Positions 1 to 8,888 of a DNA stretch of 64,000 bases are shown here, piece by piece; within the stretch, counting starts at the first letter, position 1; every line of letters starts with the position of its first letter. The DNA lies in contig NZ_JACHCG010000003.1 in NCBI RefSeq assembly GCF_014200595.1, forward strand, positions 534,084-598,083, given 5' to 3'. The notes beneath the pieces are model-generated. The model saw only the letters and a program-made list of their open reading frames with translations. It searched no databases and was not told the origin of the DNA. Source of the DNA: Pedobacter cryoconitis (GTDB lineage: Bacteria; Bacteroidota; Bacteroidia; Sphingobacteriales; Sphingobacteriaceae). Both the position numbers and the translations under genes were made by a program.

Positions 1-3000
1 TTGACTGCCGCAAGAGAAATCGCAGGCTCGCCTCTTAATAAATCTCTTAATTCCAGTTCTGAGATCGAGACACTTAACATCTGACCCTTTTTTACCTGCT
101 GCATTAAAGCTCCACGCTTAATCACCAGTTTCAAAGCATCTTCCATACCCCATACCCCGCTGATACAGGCAGCTACATATTCACCTATGCTGTGTCCGAT
201 CAGCATTGCAGGTTTAATTCCCCAATGCAATAACAAACAGCTCAATGCATACTCCATGATAAAAAGAGCAGGCTGGGCGTAACAAGTATCATTGATATTC
301 AATGCACTGGCTCCTTCCGGATAAATCACGGCCTTCAGATCCATCCCTGACTGTTCAGCCACGATTGCAAAACATGCATCTGCTGCGGAACGAAAAACAG
401 CTTCATTTTCATATAACTCCTGGTACATCCCAGTATATTGTGAGCCCTGACCGCTAAACATGAATACGATTGGTTGTTTACCTGACGCACTTTTTGAAAC
501 TGGAGCTTGTTCTTTTAAAGCTTCCAATGCTTCATCAGCCGTACTGCAAACTAAACTTTGACGGTAATTGAAATGTGCACGCCCTGTTTGAAGGGTATAA
601 GATACATCTGCCAGTTTAGCTGCTGGATTTTCAGTGAAATAGGTTTTATATTTTTCAAGGTTGCGTTTCAGTGCTTCCTCATTCTTTCCTGAGAATATTA
701 ATAGATGTTGTTCGCGTCCTGCATCTGAAGTCACAGCTTCAGGCGCTTCTTCCAAAATCACATGTGCATTCGTACCACCGATACCGAATGAACTTACTCC
801 TGCACGTAACGGGTATTGTGTATTTTCCCATTCTTTCAAAGTGGTATTCACATAGAACGGACTTGTTAAAAAGTTAATTTTAGGATTTGGGCTTTTGTAA
901 TGAAGACTTGGAGGCAGCTGACGATATTTAATCGATAATACAGCTTTAATTAAACCAGCAATCCCCGCAGCTGCATCCAGGTGACCAATATTGGTTTTCA
1001 CTGAGCCAATGGCACAATATTGACGTTTATCGGTATTGAAAGCTTGTCTTAATCCCTCTATTTCTATCGGGTCGCCCAAGCTTGTTCCTGTTCCATGAGC
1101 CTCAATCATACCGATACTTTCGGCAGGTATCCTGGCTTTTCTGATCGCCGTATCAATCGCTTTAGCCTGCCCTTCAATACTAGGGGCAGTAAAACCAACT
1201 TTCCGGTTACCATCATTATTCGTCGCTGTAGCTTTAATAACCGCATGGATCACATCACCATCTCTTAGTGCACGTGCCAATCTTTTCAGCACAACCGTAC
1301 CTACTCCATTCCCACCTACAGTACCACCAGATTGCTCATCAAATGCTCTGCATTTACCATCAGGTGACCAGATCATACTTTTATGATACTTGTACCCATC
1401 ATTATCATGGGTTGTCACAGACACACCACCCGCAACTGCGATATCACATTTTTGTGAAAGTAATTCCTGACAGGCAGTATCTACTGCAACCAATGAAGTA
1501 GAGCAGGCAGTAGCAATATTTAAGCTTGGCCCTTTTAAGTTTAGTTTATAAGAAACCCTCGGACACATAAAATCTTTATCCGCGTAAGTGATCCCTTCCC
1601 ATTTTTCTATCCAGTTATGGTCATCAGCCTCGTTGATATTGATATTATACGAAGGATTAGTTGATGCGCCGCCATACAATCCAATGGCCCCTGTATAGTT
1701 GTATGGATTATATCCTGCATGCTCCAGAGATTCCCAGGTACATTCATGAAACAAACGGATCTGAGGATCCATTGAACCAGCCTCTGAAGGAATATAATTG
1801 AAAAATGCGGCATCAAACTTTTCATAGTTAGCTAATGTTCCTTTTGCATAGATCAGTGTACTATTTTCAGGTGTATCTTTTCGAACGATAGACTCTGTTC
1901 CTGATTGCAGGTTCTGCCAGTATTCTTCTATATTTCCGGCACCGGGAAAACGACAAGCCATCCCGATAATTGCAATGTCAGTATCCTTAATCAATTCATT
2001 TTCTTCTTCCTGATCAGCCAAGGCTTGCTGTACAGCGAAAGCTTGTTCCGGGTTAATAAAGTTTGCCAGGCTGGCGATGGTTGAGTAATTAAAAAGCTCC
2101 GTTACGGATACCTCTTTGTTAAACACCTTTTTAATTTTACTGCTGACATTGATAATCGATAAAGAATCTCCTCCGATATCAAAGAAATTTGCATGGGTAC
2201 TTATTTTATCATGCCCAAGAACTTCCGACCAGATTTTCAGTAATTCTGTTTCTGTATCATATGCCGGAGCAGTATAGACGGTTTCCAAATCCGATTGCGG
2301 ATCTGGTAAAGATTTTTTGTCCAGTTTCCCATTAGGTGTCAGCGGCATTTTATCCAGCTGCACATAATAAGCCGGAACCATGTAATAAGGTATTTTGTCT
2401 GCCAGAAATCTTTTCAGGGACATCGCATCAACAGCTTGTTCTGCCACATAATAGGCAACAAGCGATTTATCATGGCCCATTTCTTTAGCGACTACTGCAA
2501 CTTCACTGATTCCGTCATAGCCCAGAATTTCATAGCGTATTTCATCCATTTCAATCCTGTGACCTCTTATTTTAACCTGCTGGTCAGCTCTGCCGAGATA
2601 TTCAATAGTCCCGTCTTTCATCCAGCGTACAATATCCCCTGTCTTATATATTTTGTTATCCGTATCAAACGGATTTTGTATAAATGTCTTTGTTGTTAAT
2701 TCTACATTGTTCCAATACCCGTGAGCTAAACCATCACCGCCGATATATAATTCACCGCTGATCCCAATAGGTTGCAGCTGTAATTGTTTATTTAAAACAT
2801 AGAGTTGTGTATTGGCTATCGGTTTTCCGATTGTCACCTTTTCCTGCTCCGTTAAATCCATCATAGCCGACCAGACTGTGGTTTCTGTCGGGCCATATAC
2901 ATTGATAATTTTTGCAGCGGAATGTGCTTTTAATTTTAAGAACAATTCCTGATCCAGGGCTTCTCCTCCCGCTAGCAAATAACACAAATGTGATTTACAT

Positions 3001-5159
3001 AAGTTGAAATCATCGATATTACTGGTTAGCAAGCGGTATCTTGATGGCGTAGTTTGTATCAGCTGAACATTTTTATCTGCAATCAGCTTTGTTAATCTTG
3101 CAGGGTCCTGCTGTGCAAATTCATCGGCAATAATCACTCTCAATCCTTGCGTTAATGGCAGCAGCGACTCTGTAACGAAAATATCAAAGGAGAAAGCCGT
3201 TACAGAAATCAGGGTGTCCACCTGATCAAATGCGATGCCTTGCAGCATTGCAATGATGTAATTGTGTACTGCTCTGTGCGAAAGCATGACCCCTTTTGGT
3301 TTTCCGGTTGATCCTGAAGTATAAATCAGGTAAGCCAGGTCTTCTGAGTTGTTTATATTTTTTAAATTCTCAGGATTTTCAGCCAGCGTATTCCAGTCGA
3401 TATTCAGCGTAACAATATCATTTGCTCCGGCCAGGTCAGCACTTTTAGTTTCTCCGGCAGTCACCATAACTGAGGCTTTGGAATCCGCTAACATATATTC
3501 CAGACGCTCACGCGGATAAGAAGGATCCAGCGGCAAATAACATCCGCCTGATTTCAATACCCCAATGATACCAATAAACATTTCCAGAGAGCGGTTCAGG
3601 TACAAGGCAACGACATCATTTTGTCTGATCCCCTGTGCTCTTAATAGTTCTGCCAGGCTATTCGCTTTTTCGTTTAATTCCTGGTAAGTCAGTTCCTGAT
3701 TATTATAATCCAGCGCAATTGCCCCGGGTGTTTTGATTACTTGTTGTTCAAACAACTCTATGAGTGTCTTTTCTTTAGGATAAACAACAGCGGTATCATT
3801 AAATTCTTTAAGCAGCTGCTCCTGCTGAATAGCAGAGAGCAGGCTGACACCAGACACGGTCTGATTAACATCCTCCACTATAGCAAGGAGGATAGTAGCA
3901 AAATCATCAACCAGAGCTTTCGCAAAATCTCCGTTGATCGTACTTGTTTTGTAAGCGAGTTCAATTTCCAGTTCCTCTTTAAAGAAAACAGTAAATAAAA
4001 CCGGAACACCTGTATTTTCATAGACAGACCTCAATTGTACATCAAATGCTTCACTGCTTTGAATAAGCGCAGTATCAAGCGGATAATTTTCGATGACAAT
4101 AACGGAGTCAAAAAGATTCTCATCCGGCTTTAAATCAAGTATCTTTTTGATTTCATAATAGGATGAATTGTTATATTCATTCCTGTTGATTAAATCGTGG
4201 CTCACTGTGTTCACGACTTCCAGTAAAGACTGATCAGTAAAATTTGTCAGCCGCATGGGGATCGTATTGATGAAATTCCCAATAATATTCCCGCTGCCTT
4301 CTATTGTAGTATCTCTATAGGAAACAGTAGTTCCGAAAACTACATCAGCAACATCAGTATATTTTTGCAGCAGAATACCATAAGCTGCATAGATGATCGC
4401 TGCCTTGGTTACTTTATGCTGAGCTGAAAAAGCATCAATTTTAGCATTCGCTAAAGAAGTGTTCACCTTTTGAACAGGTTCATTAACTCCCGGAACAGCA
4501 CCTGTACCTGTAACAAGCGCAGTCCGCTCATGATCCTTTAAATATCCGCTCCAAAAAGACTTAGTCTTTTCAGGTTCTTCTTTTTTCTGAAAAGCCAGCT
4601 GAACCTGTTTATATGCAGGGCGCCTGTCCAGGACCGGCGGCTGACCTTTAGCCAGCTGGTTATAACAATAAAACAATTCTTTCAGGAATATGCCTGTACT
4701 CCATCCATCATATAAAATATGATGATGGGTAATATTCAGCACAAATGAATCCGCTCCTGTTTTAATCAATTTAATGCGGACAGGTAATCCCGTCAGATCA
4801 AATCTTTCTTCCTGATCCTGGATAGTATATCTATTGATCAGGTTTTCTATATTTTCAATGGCTTCATCAGCAATATCGATAAGACTGAAGTCTGCTTCAC
4901 ATTCTTTAAGAATGATCTGTACTGGTTTACTGATTTTTTCCCAGCTGAATACCGATCTCAGCGCTTCATTTGATGAAATTACAAATTTGATTGAGGCTTT
5001 GAGTACCTCAACGTTCAAGCTGCCTTTAATATCAAAAGACAGCTGTACATTATACAAATTTTCATCAGATTCTTTCAAATAATGAAATAGCATACCTTTT
5101 TGGACCATGCTTAATTCCAGAATATCCTGAACGTTTGACTTATCTATTTTCCTTGACAT
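1..5159 (-). CDS. Hybrid NRPS-PKS, C-A-T-KS-AT (3' part outside window)
   Basis: I translated this gene from the ATG at 5159; it stays open through position 1, so only about the first 1,719 residues are seen. Domains in order: condensation (C3 motif HHHILYDGWS, residues 145-154), adenylation at about 455-955 (LIYTSGSTGKPKG near 610), carrier domain (GGDSLSI near 991), ketosynthase (DIAIIGMACRFPG near 1060, active-site TACSTS near 1215, histidines in EAHGTGT and NIGHLDA), and the start of an acyltransferase (GQGSQYTGM near 1563, GHSIGEY near 1651). By hand alignment the A-domain code is D-I-T-Q-L-G-V-V-W-K, closest to glycine codes such as DILQLGLIWK; this is tentative. It extends the chain from the FAAL/NRPS protein and then adds a ketide unit. 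It is last in the visible operon, 40 bases after the SbnB homolog. Domain calls are firm; the substrate is inferred. Confidence 0.95.
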   Translation of the reverse strand, partial: MSRKIDKSNVQDILELSMVQKGMLFHYLKESDENLYNVQLSFDIKGSLNVEVLKASIKFVISSNEALRSVFSWEKISKPVQIILKECEADFSLIDIADEAIENIENLINRYTIQDQEERFDLTGLPVRIKLIKTGADSFVLNITHHHILYDGWSTGIFLKELFYCYNQLAKGQPPVLDRRPAYKQVQLAFQKKEEPEKTKSFWSGYLKDHERTALVTGTGAVPGVNEPVQKVNTSLANAKIDAFSAQHKVTKAAIIYAAYGILLQKYTDVADVVFGTTVSYRDTTIEGSGNIIGNFINTIPMRLTNFTDQSLLEVVNTVSHDLINRNEYNNSSYYEIKKILDLKPDENLFDSVIVIENYPLDTALIQSSEAFDVQLRSVYENTGVPVLFTVFFKEELEIELAYKTSTINGDFAKALVDDFATILLAIVEDVNQTVSGVSLLSAIQQEQLLKEFNDTAVVYPKEKTLIELFEQQVIKTPGAIALDYNNQELTYQELNEKANSLAELLRAQGIRQNDVVALYLNRSLEMFIGIIGVLKSGGCYLPLDPSYPRERLEYMLADSKASVMVTAGETKSADLAGANDIVTLNIDWNTLAENPENLKNINNSEDLAYLIYTSGSTGKPKGVMLSHRAVHNYIIAMLQGIAFDQVDTLISVTAFSFDIFVTESLLPLTQGLRVIIADEFAQQDPARLTKLIADKNVQLIQTTPSRYRLLTSNIDDFNLCKSHLCYLLAGGEALDQELFLKLKAHSAAKIINVYGPTETTVWSAMMDLTEQEKVTIGKPIANTQLYVLNKQLQLQPIGISGELYIGGDGLAHGYWNNVELTTKTFIQNPFDTDNKIYKTGDIVRWMKDGTIEYLGRADQQVKIRGHRIEMDEIRYEILGYDGISEVAVVAKEMGHDKSLVAYYVAEQAVDAMSLKRFLADKIPYYMVPAYYVQLDKMPLTPNGKLDKKSLPDPQSDLETVYTAPAYDTETELLKIWSEVLGHDKISTHANFFDIGGDSLSIINVSSKIKKVFNKEVSVTELFNYSTIASLANFINPEQAFAVQQALADQEEENELIKDTDIAIIGMACRFPGAGNIEEYWQNLQSGTESIVRKDTPENSTLIYAKGTLANYEKFDAAFFNYIPSEAGSMDPQIRLFHECTWESLEHAGYNPYNYTGAIGLYGGASTNPSYNININEADDHNWIEKWEGITYADKDFMCPRVSYKLNLKGPSLNIATACSTSLVAVDTACQELLSQKCDIAVAGGVSVTTHDNDGYKYHKSMIWSPDGKCRAFDEQSGGTVGGNGVGTVVLKRLARALRDGDVIHAVIKATATNNDGNRKVGFTAPSIEGQAKAIDTAIRKARIPAESIGMIEAHGTGTSLGDPIEIEGLRQAFNTDKRQYCAIGSVKTNIGHLDAAAGIAGLIKAVLSIKYRQLPPSLHYKSPNPKINFLTSPFYVNTTLKEWENTQYPLRAGVSSFGIGGTNAHVILEEAPEAVTSDAGREQHLLIFSGKNEEALKRNLEKYKTYFTENPAAKLADVSYTLQTGRAHFNYRQSLVCSTADEALEALKEQAPVSKSASGKQPIVFMFSGQGSQYTGMYQELYENEAVFRSAADACFAIVAEQSGMDLKAVIYPEGASALNINDTCYAQPALFIMEYALSCLLLHWGIKPAMLIGHSIGEYVAACISGVWGMEDALKLVIKRGALMQQVKKGQMLSVSISELELRDLLRGEPAISLAAV

Positions 5160-5199
5160 AATTTATTCTTTGTTAACCTGGAGCGGTTATGATTTATTC

Positions 5200-6174
5200 T
5201 TAAAATACAGTTTGGGCAGTTTCAGCGGCATGTTCCAGCCTTTTACTTTCGGCGTGGTAATAATAGCTGCCTAAAGCAATGTCAAAAGCAGCCATCCCCA
5301 TCGGATTAAACATCACCGGCAGTGCTGCGGGATAAGTTTCCATAGAGCGGTTCACCACCAGATCGATGATAGATTTAGTATCCTCTTGCTGAAGCCCCAT
5401 TTGCAGGTGCATCATTTCTATATCAGTTTTTTCTCTGCACACTTCAATCCAGTCATCGACTACTATAGAATCTTTAAACCATTGATAAACAACAGGCTTA
5501 TAGTCTCTCAAAGAAACATTGATATGCAATGATCCTGGTTTGGGCTGCTGATCGATATAAGCGGCATCAGAAACTGTGCAGGTAATGAAAATATCTGCAT
5601 CCTGGTAAGCTTCTTCCCAGCTGTCAACTACCTCTGCCTGCACGCACTGAATTGTAGCAGGATCAATTGGGCGAACATCATAAAGACATATTTTACCAAT
5701 TTTTCCAGCTAATAGTTCTGAACACATTTTCAAATGATACTGACCAATGGGGCCGAATCCGGAGATTCCGATTTTGATATGAGCCAGGTCCCTTGCCTGA
5801 TCAAAATATTTAACAATCAAACCACTTACAGAAGCGGTACGGATCACACTCAGCAAAGCCGTAGTGATAATTCCTTTGGGCTCACCGGTATCGGCATCAT
5901 TGAGGATGACCACACTATGCGCTCTTGGAATATTCTTCTTGATGTTTTCAGGGAAACTTGCAATCCATTTGATCCCTGCCATATTGGTTTTACCACCAAC
6001 AAAGGCAGGCATAGCAATGATCCTGTTTTTCGGATTACCATACCGTAAATAAGGTTTTAACGGTTGGGCAAAATCTCCTTCACTAATACTTTTTACAGTA
6101 TGCTCAATGACGTTTACAGTTTCATTCCAGTTTATTCCAATATCCAGGATATTGTCCTCGTTAAGAATCAGCAT
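5200..6174 (-). CDS. sbnB: SbnB-like N-(2-amino-2-carboxyethyl)-L-glutamate dehydrogenase
   Basis: This is an ornithine cyclodeaminase/mu-crystallin family protein. In the SbnB branch the enzyme oxidises ACEGA with NAD to release 2-oxoglutarate and L-2,3-diaminopropionate (Dap). Visible signs are the Rossmann stretch ISGFGPIGQYHL, the preceding RTASVSGL segment and the conserved C-terminal FNPMGMAAFDIALG. I start it at the ATG at 6174 (MLILNEDN), giving 324 residues, near the usual 330-340. A longer ORF to 6330 would overlap the upstream gene and lacks family similarity in its first 52 residues. The upstream neighbour is the SbnA-like synthase, so the two form a Dap pathway, and the downstream neighbour is the NRPS-PKS. 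Alternatives such as ornithine cyclodeaminase are less likely because of that pairing. Confidence 0.88.
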   Translation of the reverse strand: MLILNEDNILDIGINWNETVNVIEHTVKSISEGDFAQPLKPYLRYGNPKNRIIAMPAFVGGKTNMAGIKWIASFPENIKKNIPRAHSVVILNDADTGEPKGIITTALLSVIRTASVSGLIVKYFDQARDLAHIKIGISGFGPIGQYHLKMCSELLAGKIGKICLYDVRPIDPATIQCVQAEVVDSWEEAYQDADIFITCTVSDAAYIDQQPKPGSLHINVSLRDYKPVVYQWFKDSIVVDDWIEVCREKTDIEMMHLQMGLQQEDTKSIIDLVVNRSMETYPAALPVMFNPMGMAAFDIALGSYYYHAESKRLEHAAETAQTVF

Positions 6175-6211
6175 TTTTTTTGTTTTAATTAATAGAATGG
6201 AAATAGGGCTA

Positions 6212-7201
6212 TTATATAGCGGGTACAGCTTCCAGCAAGGTTTCTTGTTGTTGCAGTTTGATGATCGCTTCCGACCATTCTTTGTTATAGATAGTATCAA
6301 AGTATCTTTCACCCCGATCAGGGAAGACACAGACTACATTAATTTCTCTATTGATTTCCCGGTGCAAAAAGTATTTTTTTATCGCAGCCAGGCAGGAACC
6401 AGAGGAGCCGCCTACAAAAACATTATGTTTTTCAAGCAGTTCATGACAAGCGTTAATAGTGGCTTCCTCATTGACCAGTACAAAATCATCAATATAGGCT
6501 TCCTTTAAAATTTCCGGTACAATGCTTGAACCAATACCAGGGATGTATCTTTTTTTAGAACGGCCTGTAAAAATCCTTGATCCTTCCATATCTACGGCAA
6601 TGATCTTAACATTTGGAAAGTTCTCTTTGAGTTTCTGAGAAACACCGGTAATCGTTCCACCAGAGCTTATCCCAAGAAAAACATAATCTATCTGCTCAAT
6701 TTGATAACAGATTTCTTTACCCAGCGAATGATAATAAGCTTTCGCATTCAGTGGATTCTGATATTGATTGATCCAGTATGATTTCTTTAAAGTGTTTTGT
6801 AATTCTTTAATTTTTTCAATACGGCTGATCAGGTATCCACCATAATTATCTGGCTCGGTTACTTTGATAATTTCAGCATTGTTGGCCCTGATCAGCATTT
6901 CATTAATCTTTGAAATATGCGGATCAACAACAGCGATAAATTTTAAGTTCAGATATTTGCAGTAAGCAGATAAAGAGACGCCGAAATTACCAGAAGTAGA
7001 TTCGATAATTGTAGTATCCTGATCTATGATGCCCTTGCGCAACAGATCTTTCAGGATATAAGAAGCTGCTCTGTCTTTAACACTTCCGGTGGGATTATAG
7101 GTTTCCAGCTTTGCATATAGATTGATATTGCTGAATTCATCCAGTTTAACCGAGATCAGGGGCGTTTGGCCAACCTGTTCAAGAATATTTGGTATAATCA
7201 T
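6212..7201 (-). CDS. sbnA: SbnA-like N-(2-amino-2-carboxyethyl)-L-glutamate synthase (PLP)
   Basis: This is a fold-type II PLP enzyme of the cysteine synthase family, 329 residues against about 326 for SbnA. The PLP lysine is K42 in NPTGSVKDRA. The phosphate-binding loop SSGGTITG and the STSGNFG substrate loop are clear. SbnA enzymes condense O-phospho-L-serine with L-glutamate to form ACEGA, which SbnB cleaves to L-Dap. Sequence alone could also fit a cysteine synthase, but the adjacent SbnB homolog (37 bases downstream) in an NRPS operon makes Dap supply much more likely. The gene lies 31 bases after the 246-residue unknown gene and is clearly in the same transcription unit. Confidence 0.88.
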   Translation of the reverse strand: MIIPNILEQVGQTPLISVKLDEFSNINLYAKLETYNPTGSVKDRAASYILKDLLRKGIIDQDTTIIESTSGNFGVSLSAYCKYLNLKFIAVVDPHISKINEMLIRANNAEIIKVTEPDNYGGYLISRIEKIKELQNTLKKSYWINQYQNPLNAKAYYHSLGKEICYQIEQIDYVFLGISSGGTITGVSQKLKENFPNVKIIAVDMEGSRIFTGRSKKRYIPGIGSSIVPEILKEAYIDDFVLVNEEATINACHELLEKHNVFVGGSSGSCLAAIKKYFLHREINREINVVCVFPDRGERYFDTIYNKEWSEAIIKLQQQETLLEAVPAI

Positions 7202-7232
7202 AAAAAATTAATTAAGATGTGCCGTGAGTTAA

Positions 7233-7973
7233 TTACATGACTTTTACCAGTTCAGGATAACCGACCATCCCTCTGATCAGTGACTGAAGCTGTTCGAAAG
7301 GATAATTGACATTACATAGCGTTTGCTGACGATCGTCAATCAAAATTCCCCAGCGTAAAACACAATCGCTCAGATAATTTAGCTTCGCTTCTTCAGCTAC
7401 TGCTGAAGTATAAAGCTCCATTTTGCCTTCTTCTGCTCTGTGGTAGCCCAGCAATTCTGAAATCCTGCGGGTCACACTTTTCTCTCCGCGGCTTGGCCAG
7501 GCCATTACAGAATAATTTTCCTGGTCAATTTGCTGGTAATAGCTGAAAATATTTTTCATGAACTGACTTTTCAATTCAATGAATTTTGGATAATACAGAT
7601 CAGTATCCTGATCGCAGATATGACTGAAAGAATCCTTATTGCCCATTAAAATCATTTGCCAGAAGCCGTTGATCAGTAAAGGGAACCTTACTTTTCTGCT
7701 TTCGCTGATGCCGAACATTCCGGCAGGGATCAGCATCTCTTCTCCCATAGCATTCTGGTAACGAATAGAGAAAAAGGAAAATGTTGCTGCTGGGTCTGCC
7801 AGGATCTTGCGGTGTGTTTCGACATCTTTATAGCTGTCAATTAAGGATTCAGGAACATTCTCCGCTGTGGGTTGCAGCGTTATTATTTCATAATTGTTCC
7901 TGGTAAAAACTTCGATAAATTCCAATAGCTCTTCGTCCTGAAGCAGCATAGGGTTTTTAATTATTCTTTGCAT
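7233..7973 (-). CDS. Uncharacterised 246-aa protein of the NRPS operon
   Basis: I do not recognise this protein. It is soluble, with no signal peptide or membrane helix, and mixed alpha/beta in character. The stretch around residues 155-190 (WPSRGEKSVTRRISELLGY followed by a strand ending MELYTS) weakly resembles the C-terminal part of GNAT acyltransferases, but no acetyl-CoA loop can be pointed to. It sits 9 bases after the aromatic hydroxylase gene and 31 bases before the Dap synthase gene, so it is co-transcribed with precursor-supply enzymes. A role as tailoring acyltransferase or precursor enzyme is only a guess. Confidence 0.8.
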   Translation of the reverse strand: MQRIIKNPMLLQDEELLEFIEVFTRNNYEIITLQPTAENVPESLIDSYKDVETHRKILADPAATFSFFSIRYQNAMGEEMLIPAGMFGISESRKVRFPLLINGFWQMILMGNKDSFSHICDQDTDLYYPKFIELKSQFMKNIFSYYQQIDQENYSVMAWPSRGEKSVTRRISELLGYHRAEEGKMELYTSAVAEEAKLNYLSDCVLRWGILIDDRQQTLCNVNYPFEQLQSLIRGMVGYPELVKVM

Positions 7974-7982
7974 AAGTTTAGT

Positions 7983-8798
7983 TTAGTCGATCAGAGAATT
8001 GATACCGGTAACCATTTCTTTCGCTTCCTCAAAACTTTCTGTGGAATACAGGCAGTTTTGCAGATCAGAAAAGTTGAATGCTGCTTCTGGAGATGCGCCG
8101 GTTAGTGGTTTAATAACCATGGTGCCCTTAGCAATCTGTTCAATTTCGAATGGTGAGGCTACCAATGCTGCACCATAAGCGTTTGTAACGTCTTGATTTT
8201 TGATGATTCCGAATTCGATAATCCATAGCGCCATACTGTTGTAATAGTAATATGGTGTAGGAGATGCCTTCATTGCTGCCTCAGCAGCTTCAATCTCCGC
8301 TAAAATTTCATTTCTTTCTTCGGAAACAGAACGGTGCAGCGCCAGATATTCATGATCTCTTGGCTCTAGTTCGATTGAACAGATAAAGCCGCTTAGCTCA
8401 TCCAGAAAAACCGAATATGCAGGATTAACCAACATTGGACAATGTCCAACAAGGTCATGGATCAAATCCGGGAAACTGGCGAAATCCAGTTCATCAGCCG
8501 GTCTGACATTGATGTTAACAGGTATTTCCCGTGCTTTTAAATGCCCGAAATAAGCAGCACCAGATAAATAACCTTCTACATATACTGGCTTCCATCCCAC
8601 TGCTGCTAATTTTTCAGTCAGCGATTCATAGGAAAATGTATCCTGTTCCGGATATAAGTAATTGAAGCCATCTATGTAATCACTGTGATAGCATTGACGG
8701 TACTTTTCTACAGATAATGCTTGTTTCTGAAGAAATAAATTAATGAGTTGAATTGCGCTTTGATCAAAGCAACTTGGGCTGAACATGGTTGTTTTCAT
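7983..8798 (-). CDS. Aromatic amino acid hydroxylase family protein (non-heme iron, pterin-dependent)
   Basis: The 271 residues match the catalytic domain of the phenylalanine/tyrosine/tryptophan hydroxylase family. The motif DLIHDLVGHCPML supplies the two iron-binding histidines (H114, H119), and LWIIEFGI near residue 195 supplies the likely glutamate ligand. The spacing H119-E195 is about 35 residues longer than in phenylalanine hydroxylase; the extra segment is a charged helix around residues 145-180. In this operon it would supply Tyr or meta-Tyr, or hydroxylate a related aromatic residue, for the assembly line; which ring position it attacks cannot be read from sequence. It follows the FAAL-NRPS gene after 90 bases. 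Confidence 0.87.
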   Translation of the reverse strand: MKTTMFSPSCFDQSAIQLINLFLQKQALSVEKYRQCYHSDYIDGFNYLYPEQDTFSYESLTEKLAAVGWKPVYVEGYLSGAAYFGHLKAREIPVNINVRPADELDFASFPDLIHDLVGHCPMLVNPAYSVFLDELSGFICSIELEPRDHEYLALHRSVSEERNEILAEIEAAEAAMKASPTPYYYYNSMALWIIEFGIIKNQDVTNAYGAALVASPFEIEQIAKGTMVIKPLTGASPEAAFNFSDLQNCLYSTESFEEAKEMVTGINSLID

Positions 8799-8888
8799 TT
8801 TAATTTTTTTTAAAATGCGACAACTGGTGCCGCATGCGGGATTGAATTAAACTGTTACTTATGTTGATCAGGGAGGAGGATGCAAATG

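Noticed and set aside
5200-6330. Longer SbnB reading frame from 6330
   Set aside because: The extra 52 residues overlap the SbnA gene and show no family similarity; the ATG at 6174 gives the normal length.
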